A DNA stretch of 64,000 bases, taken from positions 1,302,001 to 1,366,000 of the forward strand of contig NZ_CP186925.1 in the NCBI RefSeq assembly GCF_049562855.1, given 5' to 3'. A program made the position numbers and the translations under genes. Under the pieces are notes generated by a model. The model was not told the DNA's origin. It searched no databases and worked only from the letters and a program-made list of their open reading frames with translations. Below are positions 1-7,389 of the stretch, piece after piece (positions within the stretch are counted from its first letter, which is position 1; every line of letters starts with the position of its first letter). This DNA is from Ruminococcus_C callidus. Its GTDB lineage: Bacteria > Bacillota > Clostridia > Oscillospirales > Ruminococcaceae.

Positions 1-231
1 ATGTATCAGTACGGAAATGTTGATGCATTGACGCTAAAAGAAGTATTGGGACATGCAAGCACCTCTACAACAGAGATCTACACCCATTTGTCCAATCAGA
101 TTTTGAAACATGCGACAGACAGTTCGCCTCTGGCACACTTTGAAAGAAACAGTCAAAGTCAAGCTGAGCAGGAAAACAATGAAGATCATGAATCGAAATC
201 AGAGAATACAGATATTACAAATCCAGAGTGA
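1..231 (+). CDS. Tyrosine recombinase (phage integrase family), C-terminal end only
   Basis: The frame is open from the first base of the window and ends at TGA 229-231, so this is the tail of a gene that starts upstream. The visible part has the last two conserved blocks of a tyrosine recombinase: LGHASTSTTEIYTHLS carries the box II histidine (LGH) and the nucleophilic tyrosine (IYTH). Family members cut and rejoin DNA at specific sites through a 3'-phosphotyrosine link. A hydrophilic Asp/Glu/Asn-rich tail of about 40 residues follows the tyrosine and is longer than in most XerC/XerD proteins. Whether it is a chromosome-dimer resolvase or a mobile-element integrase cannot be decided from this fragment. 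The truncation is caused by the window edge, not by decay. Confidence 0.8.
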   Translation: MYQYGNVDALTLKEVLGHASTSTTEIYTHLSNQILKHATDSSPLAHFERNSQSQAEQENNEDHESKSENTDITNPE

Positions 232-263
232 ATTACTAATACATAACATTGATATGTATTGCT

Positions 264-310
264 AAAACAACGGGCAAGTTACAATAATCATGTAACTTGC
301 CCGTTGTTTT
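264..310. terminator. Bidirectional intrinsic terminator
   Basis: A 19-bp perfect inverted repeat (264-282 with 292-310) encloses a 9-base loop and has T-rich ends on both strands. It lies between two converging genes, the recombinase and trmL, and can end transcription of both. Confidence 0.85.
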
Positions 311-330
311 TATATCAATTTCAAAGTACT

Positions 331-843
331 TTATTCCCATGTAAACTGTGTCAGTTCGCCTTCTACAGATAACTCTGGATATTCCCATTGCCGTAATACT
401 TCATATGCTGCAATTGCCACAGAATTGGAAAGGTTCAGACTGCGAAGGGTATTTCGCATAGGAATGCGAACACAGGTGTCCGGATGTTGTACTAGCAGAG
501 ATTCGTTCAGTCCTTTGTCTTCTCTGCCGAATACCAGATACACAGGTTTATCTGTTGGATAAGAAACATCACTGTGAATATGTCTGCCCTTTGTTGTGAA
601 GAAATACCTCTCCCCTTCCGGATTTTTGTCGCAAAAGTCCTCCCAGTTCGTGTAATATGTCAAGTCCAGCTTGTCCCAATAGTCCAACCCCGCACGCTTG
701 AGGTGCTTGTCTGTCACCGTAAATCCAAGAGGTTCCACTAAATGCAGCCTTGCTCCAGTAACGGCACAGGTTCTGGAAATATTTCCGGTATTCTGCGGAA
801 TTTGCGGTTCGACTAAAACGATGTTCAATTGTGATAATTTCAT
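331..843 (-). CDS. trmL: tRNA (cytidine(34)-2'-O)-methyltransferase, SPOUT family
   Basis: A 170-residue SPOUT methyltransferase of the TrmL/CspR type, which methylates the ribose of the wobble base in tRNA-Leu isoacceptors using S-adenosylmethionine. The N-terminus NIVLVEPQIPQNTGNISRTC is characteristic. The knotted cofactor site is visible as LVFGREDKGL and IPMRNTLRSLNLSNSVAIA. The length is normal for this single-domain family. The frame stays open 40 codons upstream, but ATG 841-843 is chosen because GAGAGG precedes it and the family signature begins at MKLSQLNIV. The gene is transcribed alone towards the terminator at 264-310. Confidence 0.93.
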   Translation of the reverse strand: MKLSQLNIVLVEPQIPQNTGNISRTCAVTGARLHLVEPLGFTVTDKHLKRAGLDYWDKLDLTYYTNWEDFCDKNPEGERYFFTTKGRHIHSDVSYPTDKPVYLVFGREDKGLNESLLVQHPDTCVRIPMRNTLRSLNLSNSVAIAAYEVLRQWEYPELSVEGELTQFTWE

Positions 844-965
844 AAAAGCCCTCTCTTTTCCAGTTGTGGAATGGATATACAGGGATAAATGCAGTTTTCT
901 TTTCGCATAATAAGCATGCAGCAGAAATCGCTGAAAAATGAAAATGCGGAAAGGAGTATGCAAAA

Positions 966-1139
966 ATGACCGTAAAATCTGTAGTTCGCGGGGTTACAGT
1001 TGGTGCAACTGTAGGAACAGTTTGTTATATGATGTCCAAGGCAACCTCTAAGCAGAAGCATGACATTCGAAAAAATGCCGGTAAGGCAGTCAAAGCCGCT
1101 GGTTGTATTCTGGACGATCTCACTTCTCTGATGTGGTAA
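966..1139 (+). CDS. Small glycine-rich membrane protein, 57 residues
   Basis: A short gene preceded by a strong Shine-Dalgarno (GGAAAGGAG, 950-958) and followed 25 bases later by an intrinsic terminator, so it looks genuinely expressed. Residues 5-24 (SVVRGVTVGATVGTVCYMMS) form a small-residue hydrophobic segment. A basic stretch (KATSKQKHDIRKNAGKAVKA) and a short hydrophobic end (DDLTSLMW) follow. This resembles the short YtxH-like envelope proteins of Firmicutes, but the match is by overall character only. It diverges from trmL. Function unknown. Confidence 0.7.
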   Translation: MTVKSVVRGVTVGATVGTVCYMMSKATSKQKHDIRKNAGKAVKAAGCILDDLTSLMW

Positions 1140-1164
1140 ATTCAATAGTATCGCTATCGCATAG

Positions 1165-1196
1165 AAATCACGCAGCTTTTTGAAACTGCGTGATTT
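1165..1196. terminator. Bidirectional intrinsic terminator
   Basis: An 11-bp perfect stem (1165-1175 with 1186-1196), followed on the plus strand by a T-rich run to 1206. It separates the converging 57-residue gene and the flavin-reductase-like gene. Confidence 0.85.
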
Positions 1197-1227
1197 TTGC
1201 TTTTTAGATTTGACTTAGAATATGTTT

Positions 1228-1785
1228 TTATTTCAGCTGGTTGCCGTCAGAAAATGCGGTGCCAACTTTTTCGCCCAGTTTGCGATAGGTGTGAGCAACG
1301 CTGTCGAAAACAATTGGATTTACCTTGTCAGTATCAATCTTTCCATTTTCGTCCAGCACACGCTCATCAGCACAAACATTGACAATTTCGCCGACAACAA
1401 TGCCGTCTTCATTGAACTTTACCAGCTTGCACTCCAATGCCATCGGAAATTCCTGAAACAGCGGAGCATCAACTGTAGTACTCTTTTCTGCGTGCAGACC
1501 GGACTTTTCCATTTTATCCGGTGTGTTATTTCCGGAAACCAAACCCACATAATCAGCCGGAACAGCCGTATCCGCAGTTGCAAAGCTGACTGTGAAAGAA
1601 CCCTTTGCTCGAATATTCTTTGTCGTCTTGTGGTTTTCACTCAAGCAAAGCATGATCTGATTGGTTTCATAAATGCCGCCCCAAGCTGCATTCATGGCAT
1701 CGGGCCTTCCGTTTTCATCATAGGTGCCGACGATGAGAACCGGCATCGGATACATCCATGTCTGTGCTCCAAAATTTTTTCTCAT
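1228..1785 (-). CDS. Flavin reductase-like (FMN-binding split-barrel) protein
   Basis: A 185-residue protein of the flavin-reductase/FMN-binding split-barrel family. Features supporting this are MYPMPVLIVGTYDENGRPDA near the N-terminus, AWGG, and LSENHKTTKNIRAKGSFTVSF. These are typical of small clostridial members related to High-molecular-weight rubredoxin and NADH:FMN oxidoreductase domains. Such proteins bind FMN and pass electrons, but the partner is not evident here. The start at 1785 is supported by AAGGGAG ten bases upstream; 30 more in-frame codons lie upstream without a good site. It has its own promoter and leader hairpin. Family assignment is firm, the exact reaction is not. Confidence 0.85.
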   Translation of the reverse strand: MRKNFGAQTWMYPMPVLIVGTYDENGRPDAMNAAWGGIYETNQIMLCLSENHKTTKNIRAKGSFTVSFATADTAVPADYVGLVSGNNTPDKMEKSGLHAEKSTTVDAPLFQEFPMALECKLVKFNEDGIVVGEIVNVCADERVLDENGKIDTDKVNPIVFDSVAHTYRKLGEKVGTAFSDGNQLK

Positions 1786-1813
1786 TTGTAAGACTCCCTT
1801 TTCGATAAAATCC

Positions 1814-1837
1814 GGCAGGACAAATCCCGCCTTTTTT
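1814..1837. other. Leader hairpin of the flavin-reductase gene; reads as a terminator on the plus strand
   Basis: GGCAGGA (1814-1820) and TCCCGCC (1825-1831) pair around a 4-base loop and are followed on the plus strand by six T. On the minus strand this is a hairpin at the very 5' end of the flavin-reductase message, preceded by six A. It could stabilise that message or stop antisense transcription. Confidence 0.5.
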
Positions 1838-1866
1838 ATTATAGCACAATTTTGGGGGATTGTCCA
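1838..1866 (-). promoter_or_regulatory. Sigma-A promoter of the flavin-reductase gene
   Basis: On the minus strand, TGGACA (-35), a 17-base spacer and TATAAT (-10), with TGC just before the -10 (extended -10). Predicted start of transcription is near 1831. Confidence 0.75.
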
Positions 1867-1901
1867 GCTGTTCAAAATACATTTTCAGAAAAACAGCAAA
1901 T

Positions 1902-1930
1902 TTGCAAACTTGCTAAAATTATGGTATACT
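1902..1930 (+). promoter_or_regulatory. Sigma-A promoter of the ECF sigma operon
   Basis: TTGCAA, a 17-base spacer and TATACT, with TGG before the -10. It lies about 165 bases upstream of the sigma gene and gives a leader of roughly 160 bases. No other gene lies between 1786 and 2098. Confidence 0.7.
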
Positions 1931-1951
1931 GGGGATTATGATATAGAGCAT

Positions 1952-1971
1952 ATTCACATAAATTCACATAA
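1952..1971 (+). repeat. Tandem direct repeat in the sigma operon leader
   Basis: Two perfect adjacent copies of ATTCACATAA, about 15 bases downstream of the predicted transcription start. A regulator site or chance are both possible. Confidence 0.45.
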
Positions 1972-2020
1972 AAATGAATAGCACCGTTGAAATACATTCT
2001 GATATGTCATAGAATTTTAT

Positions 2021-2068
2021 AGTTCAAAAAATATTTACAAATTTAAACGCACATTTTTCCAGTTCAAA
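2021..2068 (+). repeat. Spaced direct repeat AGTTCAAA upstream of the sigma gene
   Basis: AGTTCAAA occurs at 2021-2028 and 2061-2068, exactly 40 bases apart (about four helical turns), in the A/T-rich DNA before the sigma gene. It could be a regulator site or part of an autoregulated promoter; no standard ECF promoter is recognisable. Confidence 0.35.
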
Positions 2069-2098
2069 CGTTAATGCCAATGAGAGGGGTGAGATGCA

Positions 2099-2578
2099 GT
2101 GCCTATGAATCTGTCGCAGCAATATGACAAGATCTATCGATATTGTTTTTTTCATACCAGATGTCAGGAACTTGCAGAAGATTTGACGCAGGAAACATTT
2201 TTGAGATACTATCAGCATCCGCAGTATCAAAGTACCGGAAAAGAATTGCAGTATTTGTATGTAATTGCAAGAAATCTTTGTATTGATACATACCGCAAGC
2301 CCTCTGCCGAACCCCTCAGTGAGGAAAATATGCCGGTTGTTTCTGTACAAGATGATGATTTTATCACACATGTAGCACTGCGAAATGCTCTTTCAGAATT
2401 GACAGCGGAAGAACGGGAACTGATCCTGCTCCGCTATGTCAATGAAGTGCCTGTCGTGGTGATGAGCCAGCTGTACGGAATATCCCGCTTTGCACTGCAT
2501 CGAAAATTGAAAGCCATACTGGCAAAACTGCGAAAACATTTTGGAAAGGAGGCAGACGGGTATGAAACGGAAATATAA
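2099..2578 (+). CDS. ECF-type sigma-70 family RNA polymerase sigma factor
   Basis: A 159-residue group IV sigma factor with only the two essential domains. Region 2 is at about residues 8-67; AEDLTQETFLRYYQH is the region 2.1/2.2 core and YLYVIARNLCIDTYRK is 2.3/2.4. Region 4 is at about 100-150 (LTAEERELILLRYVNEVPVV, then YGISRFALHRKLKAILAKL). The usual 'eIA' of the region 4 helix is replaced by VVMSQ. GTG at 2099 is chosen because GAGAGGGGTG sits at optimal spacing; ATG 2105 is the alternative. The next gene overlaps its end by 17 bases, so the two are translationally coupled. Such sigma factors usually answer envelope signals through a membrane anti-sigma partner. Confidence 0.88.
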   Translation: MPMNLSQQYDKIYRYCFFHTRCQELAEDLTQETFLRYYQHPQYQSTGKELQYLYVIARNLCIDTYRKPSAEPLSEENMPVVSVQDDDFITHVALRNALSELTAEERELILLRYVNEVPVVVMSQLYGISRFALHRKLKAILAKLRKHFGKEADGYETEI

Positions 2579-3863
2579 AAAGGCACTGCAAGACTGTTTT
2601 GAACCGCCTGCTCCTCAAAGAAAAGCACAGTTTCTACAGCAAATACAGGCTGAACAATCACAAGATACCGCCACTCCCCTCTTTTTTCAGCGGTATCCGA
2701 AGTGGATTCGACAGTCTGCAATGGTGTTCTGTGCAGCTGCGGTACTGGGTATCGGGTATGGTGCGTATCAAGCGTTTTTCGATTCCAGAGATCAACTCGA
2801 GGTTGTTCCGCCGCAGGAAACCACAATAACAGCCTGGATAGATCCGGCAACAACGACTGTGACTTCACAATCAATGACATCATTTACGGCAGAAACAACA
2901 CGAACAACAGTTACTACCGGTGAAAAAAATTCTGCTGAAACAGTTTTAGCAACCGCAGAAAATACTCTGTCAAGTTCAACCAGTACAGTATCCAAACATA
3001 CCACCTCTCACCAAGTACCGGAAAAATCGACTTCGGATTCCAAGCAAACTACAATTTCGGTTTCAACTGTAAGAAGATCTGATACGACAACAGCAAAAGC
3101 AGTTGTGACTTCTGTTGCATATACTACCACACGGAAAAGAACAACGACTGGCACAAAGCAGATGACCACTCCCCTTGCATCAACAGCAGTTGCATCAGAG
3201 CATACGACTGCTGCACAGACAACAACACGCTATATGGACGGCAAAAATGATATACAGACCGTCACAACGCGTGCTGATTCCTGTGAACCAATGCAAACAA
3301 AAGATTATACGGTACAGCCGCCATGCAGTTATACAGTTGCAAAACACGTTTGGGAAGTTGCCTCAGTAGGTATAACATTTGACACACTTTCAGATCTGAT
3401 TGCAAAATCGGATACGATTGTACTCGGCACAACAAATGCTGTAACTTATACCAGTATTCAGGGACAGCCGTGGATTCAAGTTGATGTCAAACTGGAAATG
3501 GTTTTTGATTCGGCAAAAGAGTTGCATTACGGAGATTGCATTTCAATTTATATAAAGGGCGGTTATATGCCAATGACGGAATATCTTTCCTATATAGGAG
3601 AAACACCGGAACAATGGAATATGACGGCAGAGCAGGCAGCAGAAACCAGTCTGTTTGAGAACAATGGAGATATATCACTTCCTAAAGTCGGAGAAACGCT
3701 CCTATATTTCTTGAATGATGGCGGAGATGCGGTGCCTGACGGAGCATATGTTCGATACTCGGAATTCTATTGGAAAAACGGCGTATACTTTAATTCGGAT
3801 GCCAATAACCCGCTTACTTTTACGGGCAGCGAACTGGTAGATGCCATTCACAAATTCAACTGA
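2562..3863 (+). CDS. Thr/Ser-rich single-pass membrane protein, probable anti-sigma factor
   Basis: A 433-residue protein whose start (ATG 2562, after AAAGGAGG) lies inside the end of the sigma gene. Residues 1-50 are charged and cytoplasmic in character (LQDCFEPPAPQRKAQFLQQI), and about 51-72 form one membrane helix. About 80-240 is a low-complexity Thr/Ser linker with many ACA/ACT codons. About 255-433 is a folded domain rich in aromatic and acidic residues, including SDTIVLGTTNAV and IYIKGGYMP. This cytoplasmic tail - helix - stalk - outer domain layout suits an anti-sigma factor that senses something outside the membrane. RsgI proteins are laid out similarly, but I see no RsgI or zinc anti-sigma signature. 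The anti-sigma role is inferred from position and layout. Confidence 0.72.
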   Translation: MKRKYKKALQDCFEPPAPQRKAQFLQQIQAEQSQDTATPLFFQRYPKWIRQSAMVFCAAAVLGIGYGAYQAFFDSRDQLEVVPPQETTITAWIDPATTTVTSQSMTSFTAETTRTTVTTGEKNSAETVLATAENTLSSSTSTVSKHTTSHQVPEKSTSDSKQTTISVSTVRRSDTTTAKAVVTSVAYTTTRKRTTTGTKQMTTPLASTAVASEHTTAAQTTTRYMDGKNDIQTVTTRADSCEPMQTKDYTVQPPCSYTVAKHVWEVASVGITFDTLSDLIAKSDTIVLGTTNAVTYTSIQGQPWIQVDVKLEMVFDSAKELHYGDCISIYIKGGYMPMTEYLSYIGETPEQWNMTAEQAAETSLFENNGDISLPKVGETLLYFLNDGGDAVPDGAYVRYSEFYWKNGVYFNSDANNPLTFTGSELVDAIHKFN

Positions 3864-3890
3864 AAAATCACATGAATGGAGGAAAGCAAG

Positions 3891-6800
3891 ATGAAACAAA
3901 AATGGATCGCACTTGCGGTTTTGGGTGCAATGCTTGTACAGGTTGCTCCCATCAGCAGCATGACTGCCGCTGCACTAGAAACAACGGCTATTTCTGATAT
4001 AACAGCAACAGATGCTGTATTACTGAAATACAACAAACATGATACCTATGTGGAGATTACCGGATTTCGTGCAGATGAAACAGACATTGTGCTGCCGGAT
4101 ACCATTGACGGTCTGCCGGTAACGACGATTCAAGAAGGGGCCTTCTTTTCGAGTCAGTTAACTTCTATTTATATTCCGGAGAGTGTCACCCAGATCGGCG
4201 GAATTGCCTTTCAAGCGTGTGCAGATTTGCAGAGAATCGAAGTTGATGAGCATAATCCGGCGTATACCAGTGTAGACGGCGTGCTCTATGACAAGGAAGA
4301 AAAAATACTGTATGCTTATCCGAATGCTCTTGCAGAAAATGAAAACACACTGAAAAGTTCGTATTCTGTGCCAGACGGCGTGGAAACGATTGCACAGGGT
4401 GTATTTTTCTACAACCAATCCTTGACTAATCTGACCTTGCCGCATTCGATTCAGGTTCTGGAAGCTGATGCTTTCTCCGATACTGCATTGCGGGATATAT
4501 ATTATGACGGAACACAGGCAGACTGGAATGCGATTGCAAAAAAGGTGCCTACTGGTGGAAATGTGGAACAGCCGTTTCGAGAATTCTATGCGGAGATGCA
4601 CTATCTGCGAGAAAATACTTTCACAGAAACTACTGCTGCAATTACAACAATCCAGACAACCACAGAATCTACTGAAGGCACAAGTCAAACGACTTCAGAA
4701 ATCACTACATCTATACCAGTTTCTACTGCAACTACAACGCAGGAGCAGCGGACTTCTACGGAAAGCGAAACCGCAACCACAATAACCACCACCTCAACTG
4801 CCTCTGCTTCTACAGAAACCAGTACCAGTTCTTCCACCAAACAAGAAGTTCCTGCTGATGCTCTCTATGGGGATATTGATTTGGACGGAAGAATTGCCAT
4901 TAACGATGCTGTTCTCCTGAACAAATATGTGGCTGGTGTCGTTATACTGAATGCACAGCAGACGCAGAATGGGGATTGCTATCAGGATTCTTCCTCTGGA
5001 ACGATCGATATGCAGGACACCACTTCCCTACTGCGATTTTTGGTGCATATCACCACTACCCTGCCGGAACAGGATACATCGCAGAAGGGAACACTTACGC
5101 CTACCACAGCAATTCACAATGTCTATTTCAAAAATGAATCTGAAATAGACTCTATGCCGGCAGTGATTTCCACAATGGACGAATGGAATGCATATGGGGA
5201 ACAGTTTGCCGTGGAATTAGGTTCCAAAAATAGTCTGCTTAACACAGAACCATTCTGCAATCAATATACAGAAGAATTTTTCCAAAGTCATGTGTTGCTG
5301 GTCAATATCTCACCGGTAGTTTCTGCCGGAACACAGGAGTTCTTTTCCATTGACGATGTTTTTCATAGTACCGATGGAAAAATACACATAAAGGCATCGA
5401 ATCGTTCTGGCATGCTCATGGATTGTGTTGGTATCGGCAGCAGAATGCTGCTTCAGGTGACGATTCCGAAAACACAGTATCACGGTGAAGAAATTGTATG
5501 GGATACCAATTGGATTTTTCCGTCGTATGATATGCTGTTCAATATTACCACAGCAACAGAACAGGGCTGGGACAAAGCAAAGAGTTCCGATTCCGCATTG
5601 ATTTTTTCTACTGTGGAAGAATTAGAGAAACAAATTACATCGCTGTTGGGAGAAAAAACAACAGAAAATCTGAAAAAATACTATGATTCGGAGTTCTTTG
5701 CTTCCCATGTGCTGTTTGTTGATCTCGTTGCAAAACCAGACGGAAACGACTATGAAAATATAATTTGTGAAGTTTCACAGGATAAAACCGGAACGCTGCA
5801 GATCACTTATCAACAGGAACTTTGTAACGGTTTTCATTCAAAATCTATTGATCTGCTTTTGGTTGCTTTGCCCAAGTCCCAATGGAATGGAAAAGCACCG
5901 GTGTGGAATTCTAAAACATTGGACACAAGCAGCTGTCAACTTTCAGTGGAACAAAATATTCAAGCAGTTACCAAAAGCGGCTGGAATCGTGCATTGAGCA
6001 GCCGTCCGGAAATGGTGCTGACATCGGAGCAGGACTTTGAGGATAGCCTCGCTCCTTTGTATGAAAATGCAGTTGCCCAGCAATTGCGTGACTATTTTAA
6101 CGATGCGTTCTTTGCAGACTATGTGCTGTTTGCACGTCCGACTGTAAAATGCAATTCTGTAGTCTATGCACCCGAAAAAGTTGTGCAGCAGGACAATGGC
6201 TACATTGAGATTTTTTACAGTGGAACAGAAATTGACGGCACCTCCGGTACTGGAATCGACTTGCTTTGGGTTGCAGTTCCTATAGAGCAGTGGAACGGAA
6301 AAAAACCAACATGGAAAGAAGTCGGAGAAACCGAGATTTCTGCAAGCTTGCGATATTATGATGTATTGAACATTTCTTCCATGAAAAAACAGTGGATTTC
6401 TTCAAGGGAAGAATTGCGGACGGTGCTTCAAAGTGCAAATATCACAGATGAATACATCACAGCCGATACATTGCTGCAATTATATCCGGAAAGCTTTTTT
6501 GAGAAAAAAGCACTTTACTTATCTGTAGATGATGATATTGCAGGCACCAGTCGAACTGTGTTCCGGGTTACCCAAAATGAAAACACTCGTAAAATCACAG
6601 TATCCTGTCGAAAAAAACAGCCTGTATCCTGCGACGGAGTTATGCAGATCAGCATGCTTGCAGTTTCCAAGAATATTGCAGAGAATGCAGAAGTTACTTA
6701 TGCGGATTATAATGATGAGTTTTTGCTGAATAATGGAGCATGGGCATTTACGACAATTCCGGATACCATGGGAGAAGGGTTTGCTGTCAATCAGTATAGC

Positions 6801-7079
6801 TTTGGAAATTACAGCGAAGTGATTTTGTACAGTACCTCGCCGTCTGGCATAGTTCTATATCACAACTTTAATCGGTTGGCTTCCCTGCCGCTGGACGAAG
6901 CGTTTTCCGTGTTCTCGGATTCTCAGGCAGTCTGGACAAAAGACGATTCCGGAAATAATGTGTGCTCCTTTGGCAATTTGCAGATTACCGTTCGGGAAAA
7001 AGAATTGGAAGTTTCTTATCCTTACAATAAAACCGGTGACAGAAAAACTGTGACAATTCCTCTTGCTGAAATCGTTTAA
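3891..7079 (+). CDS. Secreted leucine-rich-repeat protein with type I dockerin and four C-terminal repeats
   Basis: A 1062-residue exported protein. ATG 3891 follows GGAGGAAAG. In order: signal peptide about 1-29; BspA-like leucine-rich repeats about 50-235 (for example LTSIYIPESVTQIGGIAFQ); a Thr/Ser linker about 243-320; a type I dockerin about 326-395; four divergent repeats of about 130 residues (405-945); and a C-terminal domain of about 115 residues. The dockerin's first calcium loop is canonical (GDIDLDGRIAINDAVLLNKY); the second is degenerate (DCYQDSSSGTIDMQDTTSLL). Dockerins attach proteins to cohesins on scaffoldins, so this is likely a component of a surface polysaccharide-degrading assembly. 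No glycoside hydrolase domain is recognisable. It ends the sigma / membrane regulator operon. Its partner and ligand are unknown. Confidence 0.85.
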   Translation: MKQKWIALAVLGAMLVQVAPISSMTAAALETTAISDITATDAVLLKYNKHDTYVEITGFRADETDIVLPDTIDGLPVTTIQEGAFFSSQLTSIYIPESVTQIGGIAFQACADLQRIEVDEHNPAYTSVDGVLYDKEEKILYAYPNALAENENTLKSSYSVPDGVETIAQGVFFYNQSLTNLTLPHSIQVLEADAFSDTALRDIYYDGTQADWNAIAKKVPTGGNVEQPFREFYAEMHYLRENTFTETTAAITTIQTTTESTEGTSQTTSEITTSIPVSTATTTQEQRTSTESETATTITTTSTASASTETSTSSSTKQEVPADALYGDIDLDGRIAINDAVLLNKYVAGVVILNAQQTQNGDCYQDSSSGTIDMQDTTSLLRFLVHITTTLPEQDTSQKGTLTPTTAIHNVYFKNESEIDSMPAVISTMDEWNAYGEQFAVELGSKNSLLNTEPFCNQYTEEFFQSHVLLVNISPVVSAGTQEFFSIDDVFHSTDGKIHIKASNRSGMLMDCVGIGSRMLLQVTIPKTQYHGEEIVWDTNWIFPSYDMLFNITTATEQGWDKAKSSDSALIFSTVEELEKQITSLLGEKTTENLKKYYDSEFFASHVLFVDLVAKPDGNDYENIICEVSQDKTGTLQITYQQELCNGFHSKSIDLLLVALPKSQWNGKAPVWNSKTLDTSSCQLSVEQNIQAVTKSGWNRALSSRPEMVLTSEQDFEDSLAPLYENAVAQQLRDYFNDAFFADYVLFARPTVKCNSVVYAPEKVVQQDNGYIEIFYSGTEIDGTSGTGIDLLWVAVPIEQWNGKKPTWKEVGETEISASLRYYDVLNISSMKKQWISSREELRTVLQSANITDEYITADTLLQLYPESFFEKKALYLSVDDDIAGTSRTVFRVTQNENTRKITVSCRKKQPVSCDGVMQISMLAVSKNIAENAEVTYADYNDEFLLNNGAWAFTTIPDTMGEGFAVNQYSFGNYSEVILYSTSPSGIVLYHNFNRLASLPLDEAFSVFSDSQAVWTKDDSGNNVCSFGNLQITVREKELEVSYPYNKTGDRKTVTIPLAEIV

Positions 7080-7114
7080 GGCAATACCGCACAATCTTTG
7101 TGCGGTATTGCCTT
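7078..7114. repeat. Dispersed palindromic repeat, copy 1 (short, terminator-like)
   Basis: A perfect 16-bp inverted repeat (7078-7093 with 7099-7114) starting at the stop codon of the dockerin gene. The ends AAGGCAATACCGCACA / TGTGCGGTATTGCCTT match the ends of longer copies elsewhere in the window. It has no T-run but may help terminate the operon. Confidence 0.7.
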
Positions 7115-7153
7115 AAGCAAAATGACAGAATAAAATCAATCTTTTTCGTACAG

Positions 7154-7183
7154 CGTCGCTCTGCAAAACAGGGCGGCGTTTTA
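7154..7183 (+). terminator. Probable intrinsic terminator of the sigma/dockerin operon
   Basis: A 10-bp stem with two G-T pairs (7154-7163 with 7169-7178), loop CAAAA, followed by TTTTA. Together with copy 1 of the palindrome it ends the operon. The rest of the 7080-7389 gap holds the promoter and leader of the transporter gene. Confidence 0.6.
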
Positions 7184-7226
7184 TGATATATCCATAGGAT
7201 TTCATTGTGATTTTTCATAATATTCA

Positions 7227-7255
7227 TTGACAATTCTACAGAAATCGTGTATACT
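7227..7255 (+). promoter_or_regulatory. Sigma-A promoter of the transporter gene
   Basis: Near-consensus TTGACA, a 17-base spacer and TATACT. The predicted leader is about 128 bases, with no riboswitch I can recognise. Confidence 0.8.
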
Positions 7256-7389
7256 AAATAGAGTATGCTCACAGGAGTGATAAAAGAAATCTTTGTGAAC
7301 GCACTTTTGTGCTGGTGTACAGAAAATTGAACTTGTTGATATTTTCATATTAGCATGCTTCAAGTGAAAAGAGAGGAGTATTTTATCAT

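Noticed and set aside
1..231. Recombinase pseudogene
   Set aside because: The frame is open to the window edge, so truncation by the window is the simpler explanation.
1974..2012. 12-codon frame (ATG 1974) upstream of the sigma gene
   Set aside because: No Shine-Dalgarno and no conserved feature.
2820..3240. Threonine-codon-rich stretch resembling a repeat array
   Set aside because: Low-complexity ACA/ACT codons of a Thr/Ser stalk, not regular spacers and repeats; not a CRISPR.
7264..7329. 21-codon frame (starting MLTGVIKEIF) in the transporter leader
   Set aside because: Its ATG lies almost at the predicted transcript start and has no ribosome site.
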